Source: Pseudomonadota bacterium (GTDB lineage Bacteria; Myxococcota; Bradymonadia; UBA4248). Taken from it: a stretch of DNA of 10,062 nt. The notes beneath the pieces were generated by a model, which was not told where the DNA came from, ran no database searches, and saw only the letters and a program-made list of their open reading frames with translations. Of this stretch, positions 1 to 6,898 are shown in pieces. The stretch is taken from NCBI GenBank assembly GCA_017613855.1, contig JAGACY010000293.1, positions 1 to 10,062 on the forward strand. The letters are read 5' to 3'. The position numbers and the translations under genes are program-made. Each line of letters begins with the position of its first letter. The stretch's first letter is position 1.

Positions 1-30
1 AAGTTAGAAGATAGCAGTTAGAAGTTAGAG
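1..30. repeat. Heptanucleotide tandem array, AAGTTAG type
   Basis: Four consecutive 7-nt units are visible: AAGTTAG, AAGATAG, CAGTTAG, AAGTTAG, followed by AG. The array touches the window edge, so its full length is unknown. It shares the 7-nt period with the other arrays here but not their sequence. No coding role is seen. Confidence 0.75.
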
Positions 31-70
31 TATTCTCAAGGTTTATACTGAAGAATGTTGTTTTTTAGCT

Positions 71-194
71 TCAGAGTCACCCTTTGGTTTTGCATCTCAA
101 TTACACATTACAAATTACACATTACAAATTAATCAGAGTCGCCCTTTAGTTTTGCATTTCAACTGCACACTGCTCACTGCTCACTGCTAATTTA
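71..194. repeat. 62-bp tandem duplication containing two different heptamer arrays
   Basis: Block A (71-132) and block B (133-194) are adjacent and align without gaps. The first 30 nt of each block differ at only three sites, all transitions. The remaining part consists of four heptamers per block, and these differ systematically: A has TTACACA/TTACAAA units (from 101), B has CTGCACA/CTGCTCA units (from 163). Both arrays then end in a short AT-rich stretch. A further piece, TTAGCTTCAGA, occurs at 65-75 and again at 209-219, so this intergenic block is built of shuffled modules. No ORF or RNA gene was recognised here. Confidence 0.85.
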
Positions 195-244
195 AAACGC
201 ATTCACCTTTAGCTTCAGAATTAACCTTAGGCAATTGTCATTCA

Positions 245-265
245 ATTACGCATTCCGCATTCAAA
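245..265. repeat. Short heptamer array abutting the queA start codon
   Basis: Three units of period 7 (ATTACGC, ATTCCGC, ATTCAAA) end exactly at the base before ATG 266. They belong to the same loose family as the arrays at 100-130, 162-192 and 2748-2770. The array occupies the position where a Shine-Dalgarno sequence would be expected, and none is visible. Confidence 0.6.
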
Positions 266-1342
266 ATGGATCTCGATCAAAAATCCTCCTACGAATTTAT
301 CCTGCCCGAAGAACAGATTGCGCGCCATCCGCGCGAGCCTCGCGATGCCTGCCGCCTGATGACTGTACACGGCATGCAGCGGCGCCATCTGATTTTCCGC
401 GATATTATTGACATTCTGCGTCCGGGAGATTGCGTCATTGTCAACGATGTGACGGTTCAAAAAGCGCGTTTTTTCGTCCATCGCGACACCGGCGGCGTCA
501 TCGAAATTCTGATGACCGACGATATTACCGCACCGCGCCGTCATTTTGAGTGTCTCTACCGCGCGAGTCACCTTTCAGAAGGCGAAATACTGACTGCGGT
601 CAATGATGAATCTGTCAAAGTGCGCCTCAGCCGCGAGACCGATGATCGCACATCCCCGTGCCACGTAGAGTTTCTCGGCAATGAGCCCGTTATTGAAATT
701 CTCGACCGCATTGGCCAGCTGCCGCTGCCGCCCTATATCGTCAAACAGCGCAAAAAACTTGGCGAAGCGGTCTATAACGAATCCGATACTGAGCTCTATC
801 AGACGGTCTATGCCAATGCCGGCAGTGCCGTTGCCGCACCTACTGCAGGACTGCATTTTACCGATGAACTCATTGCCAAGATCCGTGCAAAGGGCGTGCA
901 GTTCGAACGTCTCACGCTCGATGTCGGCACCGGCACATTCCGCCCTGTCCAAACCGAAAGGCTTAGCGATCACAAGATGCATACCGAGCATTATGTGATT
1001 TCTCAAAAACTTGCCGAAGTTGTCGAATCGACCAGAATTCAGGGCGGTCGTATCATTGCCGTCGGAACTACAGTCGTGCGCAGCCTCGAAGACCAATTTG
1101 ATCGATTTGGCAAGGTTGTTGCCGGCGATTATGAAACGAACATTTTCCTTAAACCTGGCCGAAAGTTTGGCCTGATCGATGCCATGATTACAAACTTCCA
1201 TCTTCCCGGGTCGACGCTCATGGTACTCGTCAGTGCTTTTGCCGGCTATGAAAATATCATGGCTGCCTATCGGGAAGCCATTGACATGGGCTATATGTTT
1301 TATAGCTATGGCGATGCCATGTTTCTCGAACCGGATTTGTAA
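266..1342 (+). CDS. queA: S-adenosylmethionine:tRNA ribosyltransferase-isomerase (QueA)
   Basis: QueA acts in the cytoplasm. It transfers and isomerises the ribosyl moiety of S-adenosylmethionine onto the preQ1 base at the wobble position of GUN-anticodon tRNAs, making epoxyqueuosine. The 358-residue product is the usual length for the family (about 340-360). Family blocks are visible: an N-terminal YEF-LPEEQIA segment followed by RD-CRLM; VNDVTVQKARFF near 60; AAPTAGLHF at residues 190-198; DVGTGTFRPV; the AVGTTVVRSLE segment; and NFHLPGSTL at 310-318, followed by LVSAFAGYE. ATG 266 starts in register with the family N-terminus, although no Shine-Dalgarno is seen and a heptamer array runs up to it. 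The next gene begins 3 nt after the stop, so the two are probably cotranscribed. No other queuosine genes are in the window. Identity is secure from conserved blocks. Confidence 0.97.
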   Translation: MDLDQKSSYEFILPEEQIARHPREPRDACRLMTVHGMQRRHLIFRDIIDILRPGDCVIVNDVTVQKARFFVHRDTGGVIEILMTDDITAPRRHFECLYRASHLSEGEILTAVNDESVKVRLSRETDDRTSPCHVEFLGNEPVIEILDRIGQLPLPPYIVKQRKKLGEAVYNESDTELYQTVYANAGSAVAAPTAGLHFTDELIAKIRAKGVQFERLTLDVGTGTFRPVQTERLSDHKMHTEHYVISQKLAEVVESTRIQGGRIIAVGTTVVRSLEDQFDRFGKVVAGDYETNIFLKPGRKFGLIDAMITNFHLPGSTLMVLVSAFAGYENIMAAYREAIDMGYMFYSYGDAMFLEPDL

Positions 1343-1345
1343 TTT

Positions 1346-2656
1346 ATGGACACACCCATCATCCTCTCCGACTGGCATACCTGGATTTATCCGCTGTGCA
1401 TCTTTATTGCCTGCCTGCCATTTGTCGTCATTTGCACGACCAGTGCACGTGCGCTTTCTACGCTCGGGATTGCCCGGGCTAAGCATCTCGTCGACGAGGG
1501 CCACAAAAAACTCGAATCCTTTGTACGACATCCGTACGATTACTGGATTACCCTTCATTTTCTCGAAGTTGCCAGTGTCGTCGGCATGTTCTGGACCGGA
1601 TATATTCTGCTTTCAATCCCGGAACTTCACCTTCAGTCCTGGGTGATCTGGCTTATCCTTGCCGGGATTTATTTTGCCTTCCATACGGCGCTCGGCGGGA
1701 TCTGTGCACGCGGTGATGAACGCATCATTGCCGGCAGAATGCTTACGATACTGAGACCATTTTGTGCTTTGTTCAAACCAGTCTCCTGGATCGTCACAAA
1801 GATTGCGGCGCCTTTTGTCAAGCCACCCGATGAGAAATTTTCGGATGCCGAGAGAATTGAAGAAGAACTCGAAGTGATGCTCGACGAATCGACGCGTCTC
1901 GGCGGCCTCGAAGATGTCAAAAGCAGGATTATGAAATCGGCCATCGACTACAGCGAAACAACGGTTCGTGAAGTCATGATCCCGAGAACAGAGCTGACCG
2001 CCTGCTCTGTCGACACGCCACTTAACGAAGCGCTCGAGCTCTTTATTAAAGAAAGCTACAGCCGCCTGCCGGTTTACGACGGAAATATCGATACCATCGT
2101 GGGTGTGCTCTACTTTAAAGATCTCGTCGAAAAGTTTTATGCCATGCGTTCGCGCCAGGAAGCGCTCGAGAAAACGACCATCAAATCACTCGTCCGCGAG
2201 GCATTCTTTGTTCCCGAAACCAATCATATCGACGCCATTTTCGAGGACTTTAAACGCGAGCATATTCACATGGCCATTGTCGTCGATGAATTCGGCGGAA
2301 CTGCAGGTCTTGTGACACTTGAGGATATTGTCGAAGAATTCTTTGGGGAAATTCAGGACGAATATGATTCGGAAGAACGCACCATCGTTCCCATTGATGC
2401 CGAACAGGACATCGTTCTCGTCGATGCCCGCACCAATATTTCAGAAATTGCGGAACATTTTGATATCGAGCTCGAAGAGAATCCCGATTACGAATCGATT
2501 GGCGGTTTGGTCACCTATCAACTGGGCAGAGTAGGCGTCGTCGGCGATGAAGTTGATGCAGAAGGGCTTCACTTTGTCGTCCGGCAGGCCAATGAACGAT
2601 GTATCCTGAAAATCGAGATATCCCGTTCTGTCGCAGAAACAGACGACAAAGCTTAG
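1346..2656 (+). CDS. CNNM/CorC-HlyC family membrane protein with tandem CBS domains
   Basis: This 436-residue protein has the three-part layout of the bacterial CNNM family: an N-terminal membrane domain (DUF21 type), a CBS pair and a CorC_HlyC domain. Hydrophobic segments lie at roughly 13-35, 67-92, 95-116 and 131-155. An acidic linker follows (ERIEEELEVMLDES). The first CBS motif begins at MIPRTEL (211-217), and the second contains the hallmark EFGGTAGLVTLEDIVEE starting at Glu315. The C-terminal 80 or so residues contain the YESIGGLV segment of the CorC_HlyC domain. Relatives are linked to magnesium or cobalt transport or efflux, and older annotations call them hemolysins; the substrate cannot be read here. 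Toxin activity should not be inferred. The gene follows queA by 3 nt with no clear Shine-Dalgarno, which suggests dependence on upstream translation. Family assignment is firm, function is not. Confidence 0.9.
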   Translation: MDTPIILSDWHTWIYPLCIFIACLPFVVICTTSARALSTLGIARAKHLVDEGHKKLESFVRHPYDYWITLHFLEVASVVGMFWTGYILLSIPELHLQSWVIWLILAGIYFAFHTALGGICARGDERIIAGRMLTILRPFCALFKPVSWIVTKIAAPFVKPPDEKFSDAERIEEELEVMLDESTRLGGLEDVKSRIMKSAIDYSETTVREVMIPRTELTACSVDTPLNEALELFIKESYSRLPVYDGNIDTIVGVLYFKDLVEKFYAMRSRQEALEKTTIKSLVREAFFVPETNHIDAIFEDFKREHIHMAIVVDEFGGTAGLVTLEDIVEEFFGEIQDEYDSEERTIVPIDAEQDIVLVDARTNISEIAEHFDIELEENPDYESIGGLVTYQLGRVGVVGDEVDAEGLHFVVRQANERCILKIEISRSVAETDDKA

Positions 2657-2685
2657 TGCCATACCATCCCCGAGGATGACTGGCA
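2657..2685 (+). other. Hairpin immediately after the queA operon
   Basis: The sequence after the TAG stop can fold as TGCCA / TGGCA outside and CATCC-CCGA-GGATG inside, separated by 3- and 2-nt internal loops. No T-run follows, so it is not a classical Rho-independent terminator. It could stabilise the mRNA 3' end or assist factor-dependent termination. An alternative pairing exists between ATCCCC-AGGAT and ATCCTGGGAAT further downstream (to 2700). Confidence 0.4.
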
Positions 2686-2722
2686 GCAATCCTGGGAATG
2701 ACGTGTTTATTCCGCCTTTGGA

Positions 2723-2770
2723 ATTCAGCATTCCGAATTAAATCAAGATTGCACATTGCACATTGCGCAT
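2723..2770. repeat. Two short heptamer arrays upstream of the exporter gene
   Basis: Period-7 units ATTCAGC and ATTCCGA (2723-2736) are followed, out of phase, by ATTGCAC, ATTGCAC, ATTGCGC, AT (2748-2770). Read as TTGCACA, the second array lies one base away from both TTACACA (array at 100-130) and CTGCACA (array at 162-192). The same family therefore sits on both sides of the queA operon. Confidence 0.65.
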
Positions 2771-2785
2771 AGCTAATTATATAAA
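2756..2785 (+). promoter_or_regulatory. Possible promoter for the exporter gene
   Basis: A good -10 candidate, TATAAA, lies at 2780-2785. A poor -35 candidate, TTGCAC (2756-2761), is 18 nt upstream and is part of a heptamer array. Transcription from here would start near the first of three hairpins and give a 5' leader of about 125 nt. Only the -10 is convincing. Confidence 0.35.
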
Positions 2786-2887
2786 GGCCAGGCGTATCGG
2801 CATTGCCGATAGACTGGCCCAAAGTGCGTATCGGCAAAGCCGATAGCACGCAGGCGCAAAGCGTATCGACGCAGTCGATAGCTGCGC
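2786..2887. repeat. Three evenly spaced hairpins with covarying stems
   Basis: Three palindromic units share the core TATCGRC-N3-GYCGATA. They sit at 2795-2811 (loop ATT), 2829-2845 (loop AAA) and 2864-2880 (loop GCA), spaced 34 and 35 nt apart. Each core is preceded by GCG. Each also has its own outer stem: GGCCAG/CTGGCC (2786-2791 with 2814-2819), GTGC/GCAC (2824-2827 with 2846-2849), and GCGCA plus GC pairing with GC plus TGCGC (2854-2858, 2861-2862 with 2881-2887). Unit 3 differs from units 1 and 2 by a G-to-A change and a matching C-to-T change on the opposite strand, so the pairing is kept. The array ends about 30 nt before the exporter ATG. It could be a dispersed palindromic repeat (REP-like), a protein-binding array or an mRNA leader structure. 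Confidence 0.8.
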
Positions 2888-2917
2888 GTCATCGCATTCA
2901 TCACGCAGAGCAATGGC

Positions 2918-5900
2918 ATGAAATTTAATTCCCAGAAAATTTTTTCGCCCATCATAGAAAACGTCATTAAGCATCCCGGCATATATCTGATTGTGGCCGT
3001 GGTGCTAACGATTCTGGCAGTTCTAAGCATTGCGCTTAAATTCGACATTCGCAGTGACCTTAAAGAATTGATGCCACAGGACGCCCAGGTGGTTCAGGAT
3101 ACCTATGCGATTGCAGATCGCGTCGGCAGTATTCAGACACTGAATATTTATCTGAAAACGCCGGAACTGAAGCCGCTTTCGGAAGAAGCGAAATCGAGCG
3201 AAGAATACCAGCAATGCCTTGCCAGCCTTGGCGAAGGTGAACACTTTTTGCGGGAAGATCCGCCGATTGGGGAGAATTGGTGCGACAACGGCCTGATACT
3301 GTATTCGAGAAAGTTTGTAGACATTCTGCGCTCGCTCGATTCGATTGGAAATGTCGGATTTTACAATGACAAATCGTTCTTTGAGAACAACATCATTCTC
3401 TATGCCTCGAATGAAGAACTGGAACAGGCCTATCAGGAAATTGATGAAACGCTGACAGAAGCGAGGGAGCAATCCGGGAAATATAAAACATGCATGATGT
3501 TAGCGGATGATGAGCATGAATGCGATGATCTTAAGCCTGGGCTTGCAAAATCGGGCGAAGCCAAAAAGAGCGAGGGTGCGGATTTAAAGGAACAGATAAT
3601 CGAAAAATATCGTACATCGGAGTTGGCCAATTTTAAAGAATTCCCGCTTTATTCGATGGGATCGAATGGTTGGGCGATTTCGCTGGAGGTTCGTTTTAAG
3701 CAATCGACGACCGGGCTCAAATCTGTTCGGCGCGAAGTCGAAAAGATCGAACAGCTTCGCAAAGATCTGGATGCCAGCATGTATGGCGTGCCGATTGATG
3801 TGGAATACGGCGGCGGACTCAACGCCATGAAGAGCGAGTACGATGCGATTGTCACGGATATTGTGAGATCCATCTCGGTGACGATCTTGAGCATTTTGGC
3901 TTTGATAGCGCTATTCTTCCGTTCCATTCGGGCATCATTGCGCATTTTTATACCATTGATCATGAGTACGCTGTGGTCTTTGGGCCTGACTTTCCTGACC
4001 ATTGGTTTCCTGAACCTGATTACGGCCTTTATTTTCGCCATTTTGATTGGATTGGGCATCGACTTCGGGATTCATTTGTATGCGCGTTATATCAGCGAAC
4101 GACGGCATGGCAAGGATGTTCATGACGCGCTTCGCGTGTCGATTGTCGAGACGGGATCGTCGTTGTTTTTTGGTGCGCTGACGACTGCGGCGGCATTTTT
4201 TACACTCATGTTTGGCAGTTTCCCAGGGTTCAGTCAGTTTGGCTTTGTTGCAGGTATCGGCGTTTTACTCGCTTTTTGTGTTATGACGACGGTTCTGCCG
4301 GCATTCATTATTGTGATGGAACGAATATGGCCATCTAAAATAAAAGAGAAGAAGCCATTGATTCCGCTCTCGACCCAAACGAACCAAAAGCTCAGTGTAC
4401 CGGTCATTGCGGTATGTGCAATCGGGCTCATTATTGCAGGCGTTTGCGTGTCGCGTCTGCCGAATATTCAGTTTGAAGGGAATTTTTATAATCTTCAGCT
4501 CAAAGCCGATCCCAAAGCCTCCACTCAAAAGGTGCTCGAAACCTCTGAATATACCAAATCCTATTCGCGTCCTTCATCTCCGACAGTGGCCATGCTCGAT
4601 AATCTCGAAGAGGTCGAAACGCTTGAACTGATGATTAAACGCAATCAGGAATATGTCGACTATTTCAATCTGCGCAAGATCATGTCGAGAGGTCTGCCCA
4701 ATTTCGGAAACTTCCTGACGCGAACATTTCCCGAAGTTCTTCCATACCTGGGAAATTCAAGGTCATTCCCCGTGATGGATGCCATCACCAAGATGCAGCC
4801 CCCGATTCATGAGCTTTATAATGAGCTTCCGCTTTATGCGACTTATGGCAGTGAAAAATCGCAGTCGCTGAAACTATATCGCAAACTGGTTTTGACGATG
4901 CCGGAAACGGCAAATTGGTTTTCGGCTACATTCCCGGAAATACTTCAGGAAAACACGGTAGCCAACGCATTGCCGGCAGTATCACAGATGACGGGTTACC
5001 TGCCGGAATGGTTGTGGCCAGCCATTCCCACGCAGCGCAGCAGCAAGCAGCTCAATACCATTTCGAACATGGCTTCCATTTTTAGCTTCCTTCCCGGAAC
5101 GCAGGAGCAGCAAATCGAGAAGCTGGCAACCATAGAACGCATCCGAGAACGCACGAGCGACAGGAATATCCGCTTTTTGCCTGATGATGAGGAAGAAAAA
5201 ATCCGCGAGTTCCGAAAATATCTGGTCGACAAGGCACTGACGGTCGAGGATTTGCCCGAGTGGATCAAACTGATGTTCAAGGAAAGCGGCGAACACCCGC
5301 TGCCTCCGCATCCGGGATCGAGTGTGGACTATACCTATGGCAATATTGCGATGCTCTATCAAACGACATCGACGTACCAGGCCTACCAGGCAGATATGCT
5401 GGCCCGCGATGCACGAAGCATTCGCATCGATGGCAAACGCATTACTGCCGCAACCGGTGCATTTGTCTACTCGGATATGATTCATCTCGTCCAAACCGAT
5501 GGCATGCAGATTTCGATGATTGCGCTCATCGTCATTTTGCTGATTGCCATTATTCAGCAGCGACACCTTGCCTCTGCAATTATTGTAACGCTGCCGGTGC
5601 TTTCAGGACTCGCATTGACCATGTCGATTCTGATGTTTTTTGACGGAAAACTTGGCCTGTTCAATATCGTGATCTTACCGGTTACACTCGGTATTGGTAT
5701 TGATGGCGCGATTTACCTTTATCAGCGCTATCAGCGCATGGGACGCGGATCGACACTCGAGGCTGTGCGTGCCGTCATTGGGCCTGTTTTCATGAGTTCC
5801 TCGACGACACTCGTCGGATTCGGCGGCATGATCATGAGCCGCCATGGTGGACTCAATACGATGGGCGAACTGGCAATTATCGGCATCAGCTCATGCTTTG

Positions 5901-6049
5901 TGATGACATTTATGATTCAGCCGGGCCTGATTCTCATCGTCGACAAGCTCAAATTGCGCGGGGCAGCATCGGATCATGAGTTTGAGCCGCAAATGATGGA
6001 AGAAACGCTTAAAAAAGAAGCTGAAGAGACACCTGCAGTGTCTGCATAA
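2918..6049 (+). CDS. MMPL/RND-superfamily exporter with two membrane modules
   Basis: The 1043-residue product has the duplicated layout of MMPL and sterol-sensing-like RND transporters. It has one N-terminal transmembrane helix (about 17-41), a first periplasmic loop (42-305), a helix bundle (about 308-470), a single helix (about 490-512), a second loop (513-860) and a second bundle (about 862-1015). Each bundle carries the family's GID motif, at Asp382 (LGIDFGIHLYARY) and Asp929 (GIGIDGAIYLYQRY), where relatives place proton-relay acids. The first loop contains four cysteines (100, 122, 192, 202) that could form disulfides in the periplasm. Family members export lipids or other hydrophobic molecules; the hopanoid transporter HpnN is one comparison. 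No substrate can be assigned, and no membrane-fusion or outer-membrane partner is adjacent. ATG 2918 is preceded by a weak AGAG at 2907-2910. An ATG at 2913 reaches a stop within two codons. Confidence 0.9.
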   Translation: MKFNSQKIFSPIIENVIKHPGIYLIVAVVLTILAVLSIALKFDIRSDLKELMPQDAQVVQDTYAIADRVGSIQTLNIYLKTPELKPLSEEAKSSEEYQQCLASLGEGEHFLREDPPIGENWCDNGLILYSRKFVDILRSLDSIGNVGFYNDKSFFENNIILYASNEELEQAYQEIDETLTEAREQSGKYKTCMMLADDEHECDDLKPGLAKSGEAKKSEGADLKEQIIEKYRTSELANFKEFPLYSMGSNGWAISLEVRFKQSTTGLKSVRREVEKIEQLRKDLDASMYGVPIDVEYGGGLNAMKSEYDAIVTDIVRSISVTILSILALIALFFRSIRASLRIFIPLIMSTLWSLGLTFLTIGFLNLITAFIFAILIGLGIDFGIHLYARYISERRHGKDVHDALRVSIVETGSSLFFGALTTAAAFFTLMFGSFPGFSQFGFVAGIGVLLAFCVMTTVLPAFIIVMERIWPSKIKEKKPLIPLSTQTNQKLSVPVIAVCAIGLIIAGVCVSRLPNIQFEGNFYNLQLKADPKASTQKVLETSEYTKSYSRPSSPTVAMLDNLEEVETLELMIKRNQEYVDYFNLRKIMSRGLPNFGNFLTRTFPEVLPYLGNSRSFPVMDAITKMQPPIHELYNELPLYATYGSEKSQSLKLYRKLVLTMPETANWFSATFPEILQENTVANALPAVSQMTGYLPEWLWPAIPTQRSSKQLNTISNMASIFSFLPGTQEQQIEKLATIERIRERTSDRNIRFLPDDEEEKIREFRKYLVDKALTVEDLPEWIKLMFKESGEHPLPPHPGSSVDYTYGNIAMLYQTTSTYQAYQADMLARDARSIRIDGKRITAATGAFVYSDMIHLVQTDGMQISMIALIVILLIAIIQQRHLASAIIVTLPVLSGLALTMSILMFFDGKLGLFNIVILPVTLGIGIDGAIYLYQRYQRMGRGSTLEAVRAVIGPVFMSSSTTLVGFGGMIMSRHGGLNTMGELAIIGISSCFVMTFMIQPGLILIVDKLKLRGAASDHEFEPQMMEETLKKEAEETPAVSA

Positions 6050-6061
6050 TTGTTTATTGGA

Positions 6062-6118
6062 GCCATGTTTTGCGCCTTACGGCGCTACAACATGGCGCTC
6101 GGGCTATTTCATACGCCC
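6062..6118. repeat. Palindromic intergenic element after the exporter gene
   Basis: Twelve bases after the exporter stop, GCCATGTT (6062-6069) pairs with AACATGGC (6089-6096), and inside it GCGCC (6072-6076) pairs with GGCGC (6081-6085) around TTAC. A second, weaker hairpin follows: GGGC (6101-6104) with GCCC (6115-6118). There is no T-run, so a simple Rho-independent terminator is unlikely. The nested structure suggests a dispersed palindromic repeat or a factor-dependent 3' end, but no second copy occurs in this window. Confidence 0.5.
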
Positions 6119-6130
6119 TCGCATTATTTA

Positions 6131-6159
6131 TTGACGGGATAAACAAAATCCTTTAGAAG
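6131..6159 (+). promoter_or_regulatory. Sigma70-type promoter for rplY
   Basis: TTGACG (6131-6136, five of six consensus bases) is followed after exactly 17 nt by TAGAAG (6154-6159, four of six). This predicts a start near 6165-6168 and an rplY leader of about 80-85 nt. It is the best promoter match in the window. Confidence 0.65.
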
Positions 6160-6167
6160 GCGTCCCC

Positions 6168-6221
6168 CGGTGCGGTGGTCGCACCGATAAACGCGCAGTC
6201 AGTTGGGATACCGTGTGTATC
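6168..6221 (+). promoter_or_regulatory. Structured 5' leader of rplY, two hairpins
   Basis: A perfect 7-bp stem, CGGTGCG with CGCACCG (6168-6174 and 6180-6186, loop GTGGT), lies at the predicted transcript 5' end. A second, GATAC with GTATC (6207-6211 and 6217-6221, loop CGTGT), follows. Ribosomal protein genes are often autoregulated through such leaders, and L25 leaders are known in some gammaproteobacteria. No obvious mimic of the 5S rRNA loop E target was recognised, so regulation is only inferred. Confidence 0.4.
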
Positions 6222-6249
6222 TGTTGGGGCTGCATTTCAGAGGTTTTTT

Positions 6250-6819
6250 ATGGATAAAGTAGAAGTCAAAGGTTGTATTCGCGTTCCCAATAAAAAAGGT
6301 GCAAGCCGCAAGCTCCGTGCTGCCGGCAGCATTCCTGTTGTTTGCTATGGCCGTCACGTTGATACCATTTCTGCGACAATCAACCCAGCCGATCTGGTCA
6401 AAGCCATTTCAACGGCTTATGGTCCCAATCAAATCATTACCCTCGTCGTTGACGACAATGGCAAAGAAGTTCGCCGCGATGTCATGGTGAAATCCGTTCA
6501 GCGTGATCCTGTTTCGCGCCGCATTCTGCATGCCGATCTCTATACAATTGATGCAGATCGCAAAGTATTGGTCAAGGTTCCCCTCCGTCTCGACGGTAAA
6601 GCCGCTGGCGTTGGCCTCGGTGGTAAACTCCGCTCTGCTGCCCGCGATGTCGTCGTTTCCTGTCTCCCCAAAGACATTCCGACCGAAGTCGTCTTCGATG
6701 TCACCCCGATGGGACTCAAAGATCGCGTTCAGATTAGTGCTGTTCCTCGCCCCGCTGGCTGCGAATTCGTGTTCTCGAGTGATTTCCTCGTTGCCGAGAT
6801 TATTCCACCCCGTTCATAA
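6250..6819 (+). CDS. rplY: Ribosomal protein bL25, long CTC/TL5-type
   Basis: bL25 is a large-subunit protein that binds 5S rRNA, and the CTC form is a general-stress-linked variant with an extra C-terminal beta domain. The 189-residue product has the RNA-binding N-terminal domain, with the KKGASRKLRAAGSIPVVCYGR segment at about residues 15-35 (the family's usual GKG-R-LR-G-IP-V-YG pattern), and a second domain from about 95 to the end. The start at 6250 is chosen because AGAGG (6239-6243) sits 6 nt upstream and the protein then begins at the conserved domain. An in-frame GTG at 6175 would place the leader hairpin inside the gene and add residues unlike the family. Codons are strongly biased (GGT, CGT, GTC), as expected for a highly expressed gene. 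It is transcribed from its own promoter and closed by a terminator before pth. Confidence 0.95.
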   Translation: MDKVEVKGCIRVPNKKGASRKLRAAGSIPVVCYGRHVDTISATINPADLVKAISTAYGPNQIITLVVDDNGKEVRRDVMVKSVQRDPVSRRILHADLYTIDADRKVLVKVPLRLDGKAAGVGLGGKLRSAARDVVVSCLPKDIPTEVVFDVTPMGLKDRVQISAVPRPAGCEFVFSSDFLVAEIIPPRS

Positions 6820-6829
6820 GTCTTATGCA

Positions 6830-6848
6830 TGAGAGGCATATCCTCTCA
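6830..6848 (+). other. Short hairpin between rplY and its terminator
   Basis: TGAGAGG (6830-6836) and CCTCTCA (6842-6848) form a perfect 7-bp stem with loop CATAT, 10 nt after the rplY stop. No T-run follows. It probably sits in the 3' UTR and may protect the transcript end. Confidence 0.45.
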
Positions 6849-6861
6849 ATAAGTGAACTTG

Positions 6862-6898
6862 TCCCCTTTTCCCATATCGGAGAAGGGGATTTTTTTTT
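6862..6898 (+). terminator. Rho-independent terminator of rplY
   Basis: TCCCCTT (6862-6868) pairs with AAGGGGA (6883-6889), extended by four more pairs including one G-T wobble, around a 6-nt loop. Nine T residues (6890-6898) follow at once. This is a textbook intrinsic terminator and separates rplY from pth-hppA. Confidence 0.92.

Noticed and set aside
575..1558. Antisense open frame of 327 codons opposite queA and the CBS gene
   Set aside because: It spans the queA gene, its stop and the next gene's start. Both sense products have conserved domains, and the antisense product shows none.
1346..2656. Hemolysin function for the CBS-domain protein
   Set aside because: The HlyC name is historical for this domain family. 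Membrane and CBS domains point to ion transport or homeostasis, and nothing in the context suggests a toxin.
2657..2700. Rho-independent terminator after the CBS-domain gene
   Set aside because: The hairpin is real but no T-run follows, so it is listed only as a hairpin.
2786..2887. Possible CRISPR array
   Set aside because: The repeats are only about 22 nt, the intervening segments of about 12-13 nt are too short to be spacers and instead pair with each other as outer stems, and no cas gene is present.
4982..5566. Antisense open frame of 194 codons opposite the exporter gene
   Set aside because: It is a shadow of the second periplasmic loop and bundle of the exporter, with low-complexity Cys/His/Arg composition and no ribosome-binding site considered convincing.
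6175..6249. Extended N-terminus for rplY from GTG 6175
   Set aside because: It would add 25 residues before the conserved bL25 start, overlap the leader hairpin and ignore the AGAGG placed 6 nt before ATG 6250.
6050..6249. tRNA or other stable RNA gene upstream of rplY
   Set aside because: No cloverleaf, T-loop motif or CCA end could be found, and the region is better explained by a palindrome, a promoter and a leader.
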